A DNA stretch of 64,000 bases, from the NCBI RefSeq assembly GCF_037027445.1, contig NZ_JBANDL010000002.1, forward strand, positions 3,224,001 to 3,288,000, written 5' to 3'. The position numbers and the translations under genes were made by a program. This document shows positions 35,001 to 44,046 of this stretch, piece after piece (within the stretch, counting starts at the first letter, position 1; each line of letters starts with the position of its first letter). This DNA is from Lysobacter firmicutimachus. Its GTDB lineage: Bacteria > Pseudomonadota > Gammaproteobacteria > Xanthomonadales > Xanthomonadaceae. The notes under the pieces are model-generated. The model searched no databases. It was not told the origin of the DNA and was given only the letters and a program-made list of their open reading frames with translations.

Positions 35001-38000
35001 GAGTTTCCGGCGATTTTCCTATCTTCGGTGACGGTTTCGAGCTTTCCAGCGTCTGTATTGACCCTGCCTCGAGTGCCGCCGGCCGCGTTGACGCTTAAGC
35101 CTGCCAATGTCGCATGCTGAGTGGCCTCGTAGTGCACTTGATCGACGCGCTCGATCGACAGGTCGACCGACGCCAAACCGGTTTTGCTGATACCTCCGCC
35201 GCCGCCGCCGCTGCCGCCGTCCTTATGCCGTGAGTCCTGCAATTCTTCGGCCACGATGCGCCCAGCGACGTCGAGACTTCCGCCGCCGTTCTCGTCGACC
35301 AGATGCCCACCTTTGAGATGAACGTTGCCACCGACCTTAGCCACCAGGTTTTTCGATGCCTTGATCCCCGACTGGGTATTGGTCAGCGCGCTGTTGTCGT
35401 AGTCCGCCCCGCCGCCGCCGTTCACCGAGAACGTGGGTGCGACGATGCTCTGCGTCGTCACGGCCGCGCCCACGGTAGCGCCCCAGTTGCCGGTCTCGTG
35501 CCGCATCTGGCTGGTGTCTTGGACAGACTCGACCTTCAGATTGCGGCCGACATCGAGCGTGACATCGTCCGCCTCGACCGTTGCGCCCACCAGCGCGGTA
35601 TCGCGCTTGGACTTCAGCGTGACCGAGCCACCATTTACTTGGGTATGGGAATAGCTGGCACCGGATTCGACCGTCTTGTCGATACTGCCCTGATAGCCCG
35701 TAGACAAGCCAATCCCGGCGCCGCCCGGCGCCACCGACGCGCTGGCTTCGAGCAGAGTAACATCGTGAGACTGAGTCGTACTTTCCGAATGCGTGGTGGT
35801 CTTGGCAGCGCCCAGCTTGATATCGCGAGCCGAGTCCAACTCCACCGACCCTTTTCCGCCATCCAAAGTGACGCCACTCAAGGCGATATCACCCTGAGTG
35901 CTCTTGATCTTGATATTGCCGACGATCGAGCTGGTGTTCTCGCTTCGGGTCGAAGACTTCGACGTAGTTTCTTCGTGCCTGATCCCTACTTTCGTGGAAG
36001 AGGCGGCAAGATCATTGAACGCCAGGTTGGTCGCATCGCCAGCCGCCTGGAGTGCGGTCAGACCGGGGTCGACTTCCATGCCCTCCTTGGTCTTGTTCGC
36101 CAACGTCATCGATTTTCCGACTGTGTCGGCCACCGAGCTTTGAACCGAGCTGCTCAGACCGGCGAAAGTATTTTTGGTTTGGGTGCTACGCTCGTCCACG
36201 TCCTCGTACTTCGTGGTCTTGACGTCGGCCGCGACGATGGAGATATCGCCGTTGACACGATTGTCTCCCTCGCCCTTTACCGCGCGTATATCGGCGCCGC
36301 CCAAATCAGCGGTGCCGCCGGCGATCACATCGAGTTTGGATCCGAAGTTAAACTTGGCATTGCGATTCTTGACCGTATCGTGCGTGGTCGTTTCCTCTAC
36401 ACGCTCGTAGCCGATCCGGGCACTGCCCAGCTCTCCGGTTATCACCTTATCACTGCCCGCAGACTGGTTCTGCGGCGTCGCCACGGCGACCTTGGGGCCA
36501 TCCAGGCCCCACTCGGCGCCCGCGCCATAGCCGCCGATACCTCCCTGCACGCCCACCACCAGACCTTCTTTGACGACCTTAGTTTCGGTATGACTGTAGT
36601 CTTGCGACGTCTTCGCCGTCGAATTCCGTCCGGCCTTGAAGGTGCCCTGGTCGGCCGCGTATTCGCCTCCTTCCAGCGCTATATCCCGACCGGCCTCAAC
36701 CTTGAGCGTGCTGCCTTCTCCGCTCGCGACGATTTGGGTGCCCTGAGCGATCGCGCTCACCGTCTTGGTGGTTTCGCTGGAGGAGCCAAGACCAAGGAAA
36801 CCAGCACTGCCGGTCTTATGCTGAAGCCGGGATTCAACCTCGTGGATATCGCTGGTCAGGACATCGTTGCCCGCCGTCAGCTCGATATCCTTGCCGGTTA
36901 TCCGTGCCGCTTGCAACTTAATGTCTTTGTCCGCCTGAATAGACACTCGGCCCGTGGCATCGACAGCGCCCTTGTCCGCGACGATCAAGTCGCCCTTGTC
37001 GTTGTAGGTAGTTCGGGCCTGGCTGGCGAACGAGCCTTCTGTCTTGACCGCCACATCGGCCGCCGCAATCGAGGCGCCCACATTGGTGACGTCGCCCTTC
37101 GCGGAAATTTCGATCTTCCTACCCGCGCGAATTCCGCCATCCAACCCCATGCCCGACGCGTTGTCGACCGTCGACGTGGAATCGATCTTCACATTACCAC
37201 GCGCAGATATCGAACCGTTGACGTTCGAAACACCGCCGGCGTCAGCGCTGATGCGTACGTCCTTGCCTGCGGAAACGCCGGCTACGCCATCGGCACGCCC
37301 TTCCTTGATCGCCGTCAACGTCTTCGATGCCAGATATAGCGTCGGCACTAGCACGTCTTGACCGTCGACCTGCGTCGCGACCAGCCAGACGATATCGCGA
37401 TCAAGTTTGTCCAGCTGCGCCCGGGTCGGCTCGACCCCGACCGTCAAGCCGATAGCGTCGTCGACCTGGCCGGCATTGAACAGCAGCTGTTGGGCCAGAC
37501 GCAGGCCATTGGAATGGTAGTAGGAATTGAGGAATCCGCCGGTCAGCCGCTTGACCTGCTGGTTGATCAGCTCGTTGATCAAATAGTTGTCGCCAATCAC
37601 GCTGATCGTGCGGCCCGGGTTGTATCCGACTTGCTGGAAAAAATACTCCGAACCGTAGAACTGGCTTTGATCGATGAACGGCAGTCGCGTTTCATAAAGC
37701 GGATAGATGCCCGGATCGGACTTGGCGGCCTTGTCGGGACTCTGCGCGCGATTGGGAACGAACTTCTTGGCTCCGACCCCGCTCAGCGCGTTTTTCCACA
37801 CATCCGCCGGCCGCAAGGATTGGATCAACTCGCCCAGATTGACCGCCACGGCGAAGTTGCCTTCCACCGTCTCCACTTGCCGGGACCCGACGGAGACAGT
37901 TAACGGCTTATTGTTTTCGCGCTTGGCGCCGTCGCCATTGATGAAGGCCCCACTGCCATCGGCGTGCAGAACGCTGCCGCCGGCCGCAATGGTCGCCGGC

Positions 38001-41000
38001 TTATCGGCCGTAAACTTCAGCGGATCCTTGCTTGCGACATTTCCCTTGAACGCATTCCAGCGCTCAATCAGCGTATCGTAGTCTACGGCCCTCCAATCCG
38101 GTCCGAAAACCTTGGATAGCAGCTGATTGTAGACCGGAATATCTTCGAACTGCTGGATCGCATAATTCACCTCGCGCGAGTCCCAATTAATCCCAGCGAT
38201 GCCGAGACCCTCGCTCCATTCCTTGGAGTAGATATTGTCGAGCAGTTCCCAAAGGCTATTGAATTCCTTGTTTCCCCGCTGCTCCAGCGCTTTCACCTTA
38301 ATTTCGATGTAAGTCTCGCGCTGCAGATACTCCTGCAAGCTCACCTGACGCATCACGCCGATGTTCTCGACGGTTCCGCCCACATGCAGATCGTTACCAG
38401 ACAGGATCTGGCCGCTGTTTTTGACCGTCGCAGCCTTGCCTTTCTGCGCGGCTTGATTCAAGCGCATCTCTCCACCGGCTTCGATGACGCCTTGAGCCGT
38501 AACCTTAATATCGGAGCCCAACGTCTCTAGCCCCTTCCCTTTGTCGACGAAAGTGCCGTTGTAGGTCTGACCGATAGAAAGTTCGTACTTGTCTTTGCGG
38601 ATGGCATTATGGTAGTCGATATGCTCCTTTCTACCTCTCGACTCCCCAGTGACTTTCACCCCGCCCGAACTGGTCACTTCGTTCTGTAGCCGCTCGGCGT
38701 CGATGGCGATATCGCGCTTAGCGACGATACGACCGCCCGCGGCATTCGTCACCGCCCGGGCATCGATCTTGACATCGCGCAACGCCTCGATCTCGGCGCC
38801 CGACTCGTTCCGCAGCTCGTCGCTGCGCAACTGGATATCGCCCTTCGCCCACAACAAGGAGCGGTTCCGGATGTCGCCGGCCGAGTTCAATGCGATATCG
38901 CCGCCCGAGAGGAGACCGTTATCGAGGTCGATGTCGCCGGCCGCATTGATGCGTATATCGCCGATGTTCTCCAGATCCCGGTCCGCGCTGTAGCGACCAA
39001 CGTTCAGGGTCAAGGCGCCATGGGCCGAAGGGGCCAGCGTCGTGCCGGTCAGGCGGAAGTCCCCGCCGCCGCGAAGGGTCAGCTCGGCGTTGCGACCGCT
39101 GACGATCTTGCCGGTATTGGCGTACGAGCCGGCGTCCAACGTCGCGTCCTGGCCAGCTTCGATAGTCCCTTGCGTTTGATTGTCCAGTGCGGCGGCGCTG
39201 AGCTTGGCATCAGTGCTCGCCGCGATGCGACCGCTATTAGTCAGTTGAGCAGCCTTAGCCATAACTCGGTCGGCGCTCAGCTCACCGCTGTTATGAATGA
39301 GGTCCGCCGTCACGCTCAGCCCATCGGCCGCCTGCAACGCGCTGCCGGGCCCGGTGTTATCGACTCGGGCCGCCGCAATATCCAAGTTGCCGGCCGCAAC
39401 AGTACCGCGACTGTTATTACGCAACGCCCGAGCAGCAATGGAAATCCGATCGGTCGCGGCGATCGTTCCGCCCGTATTGGTGATGTCGCGCGCCGCTCGA
39501 AATTGAGCGTTTCCGGCCGATTGCAAAGTCGCCTGATCGTTGACGATTTCGCCACCATCCAGACTGGTGGACTCGCCCGCCGCGATTATTGCGCCTTCTG
39601 CGTTCGTGATCGAGCCAGCGCTCTTCAGGTCAATGTACGTCGCCGAGACCGTACCCTTCTCTCGATTTTCTATTGAACCCGCCGTCGCGCTTACGTTCTT
39701 AGTCGCGCTGATTTCGGCCGCTTGATTGTAGAGTTCGCCCGTCGCGGTAATCGATACGCTGTCCGCCACGATGCCGGAACCATTGCTGTTTCGCACACCC
39801 GCACCTGACGTGATCGCGAGCGCCCCAAGCGAGCCTATCGTAGCCTGATCGAAATTGGTGACGCCGGACTTGGCAGAAACCGTCGCCGCCTTGGCGCCGA
39901 ACAGCTTCGCCCTTCCGCTATTGCTCACCGCGCCCTCTCGGCTGGCGACAACGAGTTCGCCCGAAGAGGCGATAGACGAACCACCTTCGTTGACGACCCC
40001 TGCTGTAGCGGCGACGGTCGCGGTCTTGTCGGCCAGGATGCGACTCCCTCCGATGTTGTTCAACGTACCGTCGCTATTGATGTCCAAACGATCGCTGGCT
40101 TCTACCGAGGCGCCGCTATCGTTGTAAACACCGGCTCCAGAGCGCATATCCACTTTCGCTCCAGATATAGTCGCCCCGTCATTGCGCAGTGCGCCGCCGG
40201 CGCTCAGGGTCACGTCGCCACCGCCCCACACGGCCTGATCGGAATTGACGAGGTCGCCGCCCACATTCAAGCTGGAACGCACGCCGCCGTACACCTGCGC
40301 AAGCGCGCCGTGATTCAGCATCTGCGCCGCGCTCAGGCTCAAATCGCCTTGGGACAGCAACTGACCTCGATTGTCCACCTGGCCCGAAGCCGAAAGCGAC
40401 AGGGCATCCACGCCGCTGACCACGCCCGTATTGGTCACGCTGCCAGCACGCACATTCAACGCCGCACCGGCCCTCACTTGACCGGTATCCGCGTTGTCCA
40501 AGCTACCCAGGACGAAGCCGGCGTTCTGCACGCTCTCGATCCGCCCGCTATTCACCAAGCCGGCCGCGCTTACCTGCACACCCGCATCGGCAGCGACGGT
40601 CGCGCCACGCTCGACGACAAGGGCCCCATCGGAAGAGATGTGAATATCGCCGCTGGACGTGATTGTTCCGGCGTGACGAACCCCAAGACCCGATTCGGTG
40701 CTGATCAACTGCACCGCCGAGCCGTGCATCGCACCCACCGCCGAGCCGCTGATGGCGTATTGCGGCGCGCCTTCGACCGCGCCATCCGCTAGTTTGCGCA
40801 CTTCGCGCGTCCCGACGTCGTACGCGTTCAAACCCGCTGCAAACTTCAGTTGCGCGTCGCCTGCGACGGCGCCATTGAGCTCGATGCTCCTGGCGACAAC
40901 GTCGAAGAATCGCAGTCCGGTCGTGTTGACTGGGCCCGCGATATTGACCTGCCCACCGCCGACTTCGAACCCAGCGCCGGCCTGAATCGGCCTGCCCGTG

Positions 41001-41575
41001 GTCAGAAGCAGGCTATTGGCATTAATCGTGGACAGGCCGTTGACGTAAAGGCCGTTCTGATTAGCGATGAGCAGATCCGCCGACTTGCCAAATACTTCCA
41101 ATGCGCCGCTAATGCGCGATGCTTCATTACCGGTGACTTCTGCCAGAATCGCATTTGCGGGCCTGGACAGATTCGGATTATTGATCGTGTACCCGCCGAT
41201 CTTCGAAACCCCATCCGCCTGGCTATTGTTGAAGACGACGCCGGGAGCGGAAACGTCGAACCGCGTGAACTTGTTGTGCGACAGTCCGCTCGCGTTAGGA
41301 TCAACGATATTGATCAACGCGGTGCCGTTCGCGGTGTTTGATACCGACGGCGCGGATGCGCCAGCAGTTTGGTCTGGCGTCGCCTGCGCGAGCACGCTCC
41401 CCGGCAAGTGGCAAGCCAGCGCCAGCATTAGGCACAGAGCGCGCGGAACGAAGGCCCGCCCAGCCCCTCCGGCCGAACTCTGGGGCGATTTCTTCGCGCC
41501 GCAGGTTATTTCCGCGACGGGAATCAGGGCACCGGTTCGGATGTCGAAAATGAGGCGGTAGAGCTTGGCGTTCAT
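29096..41575 (-). CDS. giant two-partner-secretion exoprotein with MARTX-like toxin payload
   Basis: 4159 residues. Extended signal peptide (MNAKLYRLIF..., residues 1-64); TPS secretion domain (about 65-330, with NPNL at 133 and NQNG at 172); FhaB-type beta-helix repeats and a pre-toxin region to about 2240. Two 75-residue linker repeats (2243-2392) follow. Payload: Peptidase_C80-like domain 1 (about 2443-2600; His2507 in GHG, Cys2557 in VGCDTG); a helical segment (about 2610-3040); an unassigned module (about 3110-3260; GSTN at 3156, GGHSLHE near 3195); C80-like domain 2 (about 3293-3450; His3358, Cys3408); a Pro-rich linker near 3480; ADP-ribosyltransferase (about 3500-3740; Arg3611, S-T-S 3641-3643, E3676-x-E3678); and an ExoY/edema-factor-like cyclase (about 3855-4130; Lys3900, Lys3907, Asp3994, Asp3996). 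No VENN motif of contact-inhibition toxins is seen. It is exported by the partner encoded just upstream (49-bp gap). Target cells are probably eukaryotic (inference). Confidence 0.93.
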   Translation of the reverse strand: MNAKLYRLIFDIRTGALIPVAEITCGAKKSPQSSAGGAGRAFVPRALCLMLALACHLPGSVLAQATPDQTAGASAPSVSNTANGTALINIVDPNASGLSHNKFTRFDVSAPGVVFNNSQADGVSKIGGYTINNPNLSRPANAILAEVTGNEASRISGALEVFGKSADLLIANQNGLYVNGLSTINANSLLLTTGRPIQAGAGFEVGGGQVNIAGPVNTTGLRFFDVVARSIELNGAVAGDAQLKFAAGLNAYDVGTREVRKLADGAVEGAPQYAISGSAVGAMHGSAVQLISTESGLGVRHAGTITSSGDIHISSDGALVVERGATVAADAGVQVSAAGLVNSGRIESVQNAGFVLGSLDNADTGQVRAGAALNVRAGSVTNTGVVSGVDALSLSASGQVDNRGQLLSQGDLSLSAAQMLNHGALAQVYGGVRSSLNVGGDLVNSDQAVWGGGDVTLSAGGALRNDGATISGAKVDMRSGAGVYNDSGASVEASDRLDINSDGTLNNIGGSRILADKTATVAATAGVVNEGGSSIASSGELVVASREGAVSNSGRAKLFGAKAATVSAKSGVTNFDQATIGSLGALAITSGAGVRNSNGSGIVADSVSITATGELYNQAAEISATKNVSATAGSIENREKGTVSATYIDLKSAGSITNAEGAIIAAGESTSLDGGEIVNDQATLQSAGNAQFRAARDITNTGGTIAATDRISIAARALRNNSRGTVAAGNLDIAAARVDNTGPGSALQAADGLSVTADLIHNSGELSADRVMAKAAQLTNSGRIAASTDAKLSAAALDNQTQGTIEAGQDATLDAGSYANTGKIVSGRNAELTLRGGGDFRLTGTTLAPSAHGALTLNVGRYSADRDLENIGDIRINAAGDIDLDNGLLSGGDIALNSAGDIRNRSLLWAKGDIQLRSDELRNESGAEIEALRDVKIDARAVTNAAGGRIVAKRDIAIDAERLQNEVTSSGGVKVTGESRGRKEHIDYHNAIRKDKYELSIGQTYNGTFVDKGKGLETLGSDIKVTAQGVIEAGGEMRLNQAAQKGKAATVKNSGQILSGNDLHVGGTVENIGVMRQVSLQEYLQRETYIEIKVKALEQRGNKEFNSLWELLDNIYSKEWSEGLGIAGINWDSREVNYAIQQFEDIPVYNQLLSKVFGPDWRAVDYDTLIERWNAFKGNVASKDPLKFTADKPATIAAGGSVLHADGSGAFINGDGAKRENNKPLTVSVGSRQVETVEGNFAVAVNLGELIQSLRPADVWKNALSGVGAKKFVPNRAQSPDKAAKSDPGIYPLYETRLPFIDQSQFYGSEYFFQQVGYNPGRTISVIGDNYLINELINQQVKRLTGGFLNSYYHSNGLRLAQQLLFNAGQVDDAIGLTVGVEPTRAQLDKLDRDIVWLVATQVDGQDVLVPTLYLASKTLTAIKEGRADGVAGVSAGKDVRISADAGGVSNVNGSISARGNVKIDSTSTVDNASGMGLDGGIRAGRKIEISAKGDVTNVGASIAAADVAVKTEGSFASQARTTYNDKGDLIVADKGAVDATGRVSIQADKDIKLQAARITGKDIELTAGNDVLTSDIHEVESRLQHKTGSAGFLGLGSSSETTKTVSAIAQGTQIVASGEGSTLKVEAGRDIALEGGEYAADQGTFKAGRNSTAKTSQDYSHTETKVVKEGLVVGVQGGIGGYGAGAEWGLDGPKVAVATPQNQSAGSDKVITGELGSARIGYERVEETTTHDTVKNRNAKFNFGSKLDVIAGGTADLGGADIRAVKGEGDNRVNGDISIVAADVKTTKYEDVDERSTQTKNTFAGLSSSVQSSVADTVGKSMTLANKTKEGMEVDPGLTALQAAGDATNLAFNDLAASSTKVGIRHEETTSKSSTRSENTSSIVGNIKIKSTQGDIALSGVTLDGGKGSVELDSARDIKLGAAKTTTHSESTTQSHDVTLLEASASVAPGGAGIGLSTGYQGSIDKTVESGASYSHTQVNGGSVTLKSKRDTALVGATVEADDVTLDVGRNLKVESVQDTSQMRHETGNWGATVGAAVTTQSIVAPTFSVNGGGGADYDNSALTNTQSGIKASKNLVAKVGGNVHLKGGHLVDENGGGSLDVAGRIVAEELQDSRHKDGGSGGGGGGISKTGLASVDLSIERVDQVHYEATQHATLAGLSVNAAGGTRGRVNTDAGKLETVTEDRKIAGNSAGITIGVGDVKESLGKKIGSSDSGKSGASDGSRSSRKADDAATAPRKPEAESVAAKPDGTTSPAQDDGRSQSVAGDASLQVQLPRVAESTDTRGGDRGRIGLADNQRAGRTNPAVVPNAPSRSSGESVATKPDGVASPAVGDGRSRSAAGDALSRTQAPRAAESADGAGGSERGRGRVGNDQETGRTNLAEVPDSPNGRAVDGADTEVAQSDAARSVVANGDDRQGPEVEAGRSQSLTTVNKDSADAAKPTDKYDQRVIVQLESDATSEASAKRIFDKHPDNSVLIKRDALGNHAVVEGELRAEGGRTKLELVGHGDGAGDGAGSTRLAGLDAAGLAQEVAGLRDELSQGGRAQVDLAKVNTVGCDTGSCTRPGLAQDVGQDLQARGIDVPVKGYDGRVGLTETGHKRPVEEGGLGRNRRGDGRTDADGGQKVLSDDVVRNELDRYRSSVPDAELAKLKQRLGAVQTKEFEKAAVDRERAEVLASMLEGAPQSSIDKAPKAKAKERLEQEWKSLTAEIKSLAESENSEQAWSRILESHQKKLSDDDAFKTLKSRVDALVSNDFQKKASQRELAAISHDLQKSVAEFQKPTNPAPRDMARVPTEVMTNWMSGVQQTISELPSGPARKSLEGLLADAESQWLKHDLKTGDVRSMLEKAVTSLGSGEVPQGRKLKDLAARLDGELAEYGRDQQPPATRLFDNVYGRTFETAMVDHLVRNPPEDVKRSMEQFGAALWKSIAEKESDRNFDRAIETLRSTLDKSDNRRFWMAEFEKKNPEYKEFLSLTSPADPDAYDKVVARRKELLKTILNKPVQDGLDVIARPFLAVKLATELKSGSSGSIELPGVRTANDNYGAIQSSVGRVDPGNILKIGQRSTQLAANAAPPDIREKVIPSGRMAGITLAHQPPAAGTSADGGSSKRPTLSNEPIYPDSERLRELSGAHKSEKPTTAAMLELENGIPFGSGVSGSTNLIVHMVDAANKKGAQIDPRHAMLAAGMFLTYDGGHSLHEMLWTLNQTEGKAKHGILNGHQTVEPDASKFKADYQAYFDGFKNDPKTKALLDQAVKRGFDAMRDLRRERVCCDPFAPAERPEDAGKRTGGASKPTDKYDQRVLVNLQPGDAISVQSARRAFEKHPDNSVLMERDAQGNHVVVAGKLHPDGGRTKLELFGHGDGAGGGTSSKRLAGLDAAGLVQEVTGLRDELSQDGRAPVDLAKVNTVGCDTGSCTRPGLAQDVGRGLQARGIDVPVKGYDGRVGLNDGGQKRRVETGGLGRPSDTSADESDRGGDASASAPPLAAGLPPPPPPSSGADFAKLMADAASKKKAEAAATKREAEKQGMTGLTDNDAALIRTYSGQSYSPINKFLRGQENTSALRDMLLSKGYLDDNDTPLNSAEFESAARAFLGDMTRAMLKLPPPQGLEVTYRGLALDTAGLEGLKRSYMSEGSIVTSESFLSTSPSKSWINDTILVIDLPPGHAARDIGAVAAFKGEDEVLMPPGTKLRIDEVLVPGNPKFMEKRESLPLSDTSKGKKDGIKRIIKVTALPYDASSFPDSVGQAPKVEAEGSQSLVKAGAGFASASKPAEGRGQRAPDRVGAPKTTQVAFGRGVSSPARPEPLQRGTGIGGGAGTGVSYPPLKSKTGAGTTETGHKRPAESGSSASAPKDRAIIKQVEREFVTPQHRLAIEEASRQGNFAISFRAAGPATLAALEKGAAAKGHDILEKTIKSSSMAKAYGENSPEMQKVRDAGIEGYVGHWDKNGKLKGIYLSSEHGLGDAVDGNVYPIDMDRLEESLSALKKKANWQALPFTGDYDAHDMLTFRGAGRPHTPLVGSKTERSIMGGINRSVAAVDKNRPVEAIEHNVIRHGPQVNFSSYMLKNEAGKVKKDGGLLGVVARPGEFPVAMVDRGKWSIINDANELAEYYKSVGAQVKETWNPDGVRTFKDSATRPGVVNYGRSDDKTAKPAVPKAQKPTTGK

Positions 41576-41624
41576 ATATCACCTGGTATGAGCATGCTTT
41601 CGGTCCGTCTTGCACGGGATTCGA

Positions 41625-43322
41625 TTAGAATTTCAAATTTGCGGTCATATACACGACCGCCTCGTCCGGATAGCCCTTGGGCCGATCCACGGGTTTGGCA
41701 TAAGACAGCGACCATCTGGTCATTGCGGTTTGCCCTCTGATTCCGATTACCGCGCCCGATAGACGCTCGGATGGGCGGCCGCGATCCTTGGCGACGCCTA
41801 AATCGAAACCGACGAAGGGTGTCAAGCGTCCTTTTGCGAGAGGCAGTTCCAAAGTGTTCGACAGATATGCGCCGCTGTCGCCATACACCGTGCCGCCCTT
41901 GAATCCGCGCACGGTGAATTCGTCGCCCAGGGTCATTTTGTTGGCCGCCAGAAGAGGCCCGTCGCCGTACTGCCAGCCCCCACGCGCGGCGTAGTTGAAG
42001 GCCGCGCGCCCTTGCCAAGAACGCGACCAACTGAAATTTCCCGATATTTTGTCGTACAGCGCCGGCCGGATGCCACGCACATCGGGCTGAGTGTCGTTCG
42101 CGCCCAGCCAGCTCAATCCTTTTCCATAGGCGACATCCAGGTAGTAGACGCCACCGGCGAGTTTTCCGACGCGAGTCAGGCCCAACGAGATATCGGTGTA
42201 CTTGCGACTGTTGACGTCGAGCCGATAGCCGTCGATGAAGTTTTCGTTGCTGCGCTGGGCGAGCCGCGCGAAAAAAGTGTACTTGCCGGTCTGCTCTCGA
42301 CCGAAAACCCGTTCGACCTTTAGGCTATTGTCTTCGGAACGGCCGCTCGACAAATAGCGCCCGAAATTCCCGCCGATAAGTCTTTTGTATTCCGATCGGG
42401 TGTGACGCAGTTCGAAGTCCCAGTAGCCCAACGGCACGGTGCCGTACGCGCTCCAATTTTTTTCCTGGTCCGGGCCTTCGCGAAAGTAGCGCTGACCGTA
42501 GCTAACGCCCCAGAAGTCGCTACCCGCCCCTTTGAACATCAGTTCGGCATTCACGCGATAGCGCCCGGCGTCATGATCTCCGGTTCCGGAGTTATCGAGC
42601 CCTACACTGAAGCCCCAGGGCTTCGAACGTCGCTGCGCGATATTCAGATACGAATACGAAAGCGTTTCCGCCGGCACGATATCGATCGTCGCTGCGCCCA
42701 AGCCTCCGTTAAGAATCTCTACGGATTGATCGATGTCGCGTATATTGAGTTTGCGTCCGGTCGTTTTCGGCAGCGTCGCCAGCAACAAGCGTTGTCGCCA
42801 GGTTCGCGCCGGAGCGCCATCGATTCGCCAGCCCTGCACCTGCCCCCAGTTCACCTGAACTTGCAACAGGCCCGACTTTATGTTTTGCCGATTCAAAGTG
42901 ACCGTAGTGGTCACATAGCCCATTTGACCGTAATAGTTCGTCAGATCTCGGACCAAGGCCAGCATCTCACCTGCGCCCATGCGGGTGTTTTCATAGCGCG
43001 CCAGTACCTTATCTCTAGCTGCCGATGCCTCCGGATCTCCAATCACGATGATTTTGGTTATTAGGAAGGCCGCCCCACCTTCGCTTGCAGTTCCCTGACG
43101 CTGGGACGTCTCCGGCACAGGCCGCTTTTTCTCCTCGTCCAGTTGCCGCTGGATGTTCTCTTCCAGGCGTTGCCGTTCAAGGCGGTTGCGCACCGCATCG
43201 AGTTCATTGGGAGGCGCCATGCCGTGCGATTGCGCATAGCAGATCGGCACTGGCAGCAGCCAGATTCCGCCAATCACCAATGCACGGACCTTTGTTTGGA
43301 ATTTTCGCCTAGAAGGAATCAT
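41625..43322 (-). CDS. two-partner secretion outer membrane transporter (FhaC/ShlB family)
   Basis: 565 residues with signal peptide (core ALVIGGIWLLPVPICYA). A charged helix (about 40-70) is followed by POTRA domains (about 90-250, including GYVTTTVTLNRQNIKSG) and a C-terminal barrel. The conserved motif DEFTVRGFKGGTVYGDSG near 475-492 is the family's VRGF/VRGY signature, and the protein ends on an aromatic residue (NLKF), as outer membrane barrels do. It secretes the giant exoprotein encoded 49 bp downstream. Gene order, transporter then exoprotein on one transcript, is common in such systems. Confidence 0.95.
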   Translation of the reverse strand: MIPSRRKFQTKVRALVIGGIWLLPVPICYAQSHGMAPPNELDAVRNRLERQRLEENIQRQLDEEKKRPVPETSQRQGTASEGGAAFLITKIIVIGDPEASAARDKVLARYENTRMGAGEMLALVRDLTNYYGQMGYVTTTVTLNRQNIKSGLLQVQVNWGQVQGWRIDGAPARTWRQRLLLATLPKTTGRKLNIRDIDQSVEILNGGLGAATIDIVPAETLSYSYLNIAQRRSKPWGFSVGLDNSGTGDHDAGRYRVNAELMFKGAGSDFWGVSYGQRYFREGPDQEKNWSAYGTVPLGYWDFELRHTRSEYKRLIGGNFGRYLSSGRSEDNSLKVERVFGREQTGKYTFFARLAQRSNENFIDGYRLDVNSRKYTDISLGLTRVGKLAGGVYYLDVAYGKGLSWLGANDTQPDVRGIRPALYDKISGNFSWSRSWQGRAAFNYAARGGWQYGDGPLLAANKMTLGDEFTVRGFKGGTVYGDSGAYLSNTLELPLAKGRLTPFVGFDLGVAKDRGRPSERLSGAVIGIRGQTAMTRWSLSYAKPVDRPKGYPDEAVVYMTANLKF

Positions 43323-43552
43323 GTGAGCCTCGAGTCCATCTGTCGCTCACGCCCGACAGCGTATGCGCAATGCAGTCCGACGCTGGAGAGTTGGGACTGC
43401 GTTGCCGGCGAGCACGCCGGAATGCGCACTTTTCGGCGCAGAGAGGGGATGCAATGGACGCAAATCCGAACATGCATCACAATTTAGATGCCTTCTATTG
43501 GCACCTCCATCGGCAAAGTTCCTAGACGATCGTTTTCGCGAAGCGGCCGAAC

Positions 43553-43582
43553 TAAGACATGTCTTATTTGATCCATTTCACA
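43553..43582. promoter_or_regulatory. 14-bp palindrome abutting a CRP/Clp-like site upstream of the secretion pair
   Basis: TAAGACATGTCTTA (43553-43566) is a perfect palindrome. It touches TTTGA-N6-TCACA (43567-43582), which on the other strand reads TGTGA-N6-TCAAA and is close to the CRP-family consensus TGTGA-N6-TCACA. Both are about 230-260 bp upstream of the transporter start in the 724-bp AT-richer gap 43323-44046, which otherwise shows no gene. Clp is the CRP-like global regulator in Xanthomonadaceae, so control by Clp is a reasonable but untested inference. Confidence 0.4.
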
Positions 43583-44046
43583 CATTTTTTTGCTGTCGTG
43601 CTTATCTCGAAGGCCCGCAAGTCCCCCAACCTCTCTGGGCATCTTTCTCTAAGCGTGAAGCGTGGCGTTGGCCGATGGCGATGCTCGCCCTTTTGCTCCC
43701 GCCCAGTCCCTGGACCAGCCCATGCTGACGGCTCGAACAATCATTACGATCTCGATTCAATAAGGAGCAGTCCGACTTGACCTCAGCTCTCCGAGCTGCG
43801 CCAACGCATCTCGCCTACGCCATAGACAAGCTGCAGACAGCTCACCGACGGTCTCGCAGCCGTCGAGGCGGCTGCTAGCCCTGGAAGCTGAGAGCACTCT
43901 CGCTAGCAAGGTGACTGGCCAAATATTGCGCAGCCGATGCCGACTCGGCCTAGCCACCCCGCCGGGCGGCCACCCCACCCGGACTGGCATACTGTCACCC
44001 CGCCGGCGCCCCGCGCCGCCCCGTTCATCGTCCAACGCCGCGCTAC

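Noticed and set aside
29096-41575. Classical CdiA contact-dependent inhibition toxin
   Set aside because: No VENN motif, no confident immunity gene, and the C-terminal enzymes are of eukaryote-directed classes with C80-like release domains.
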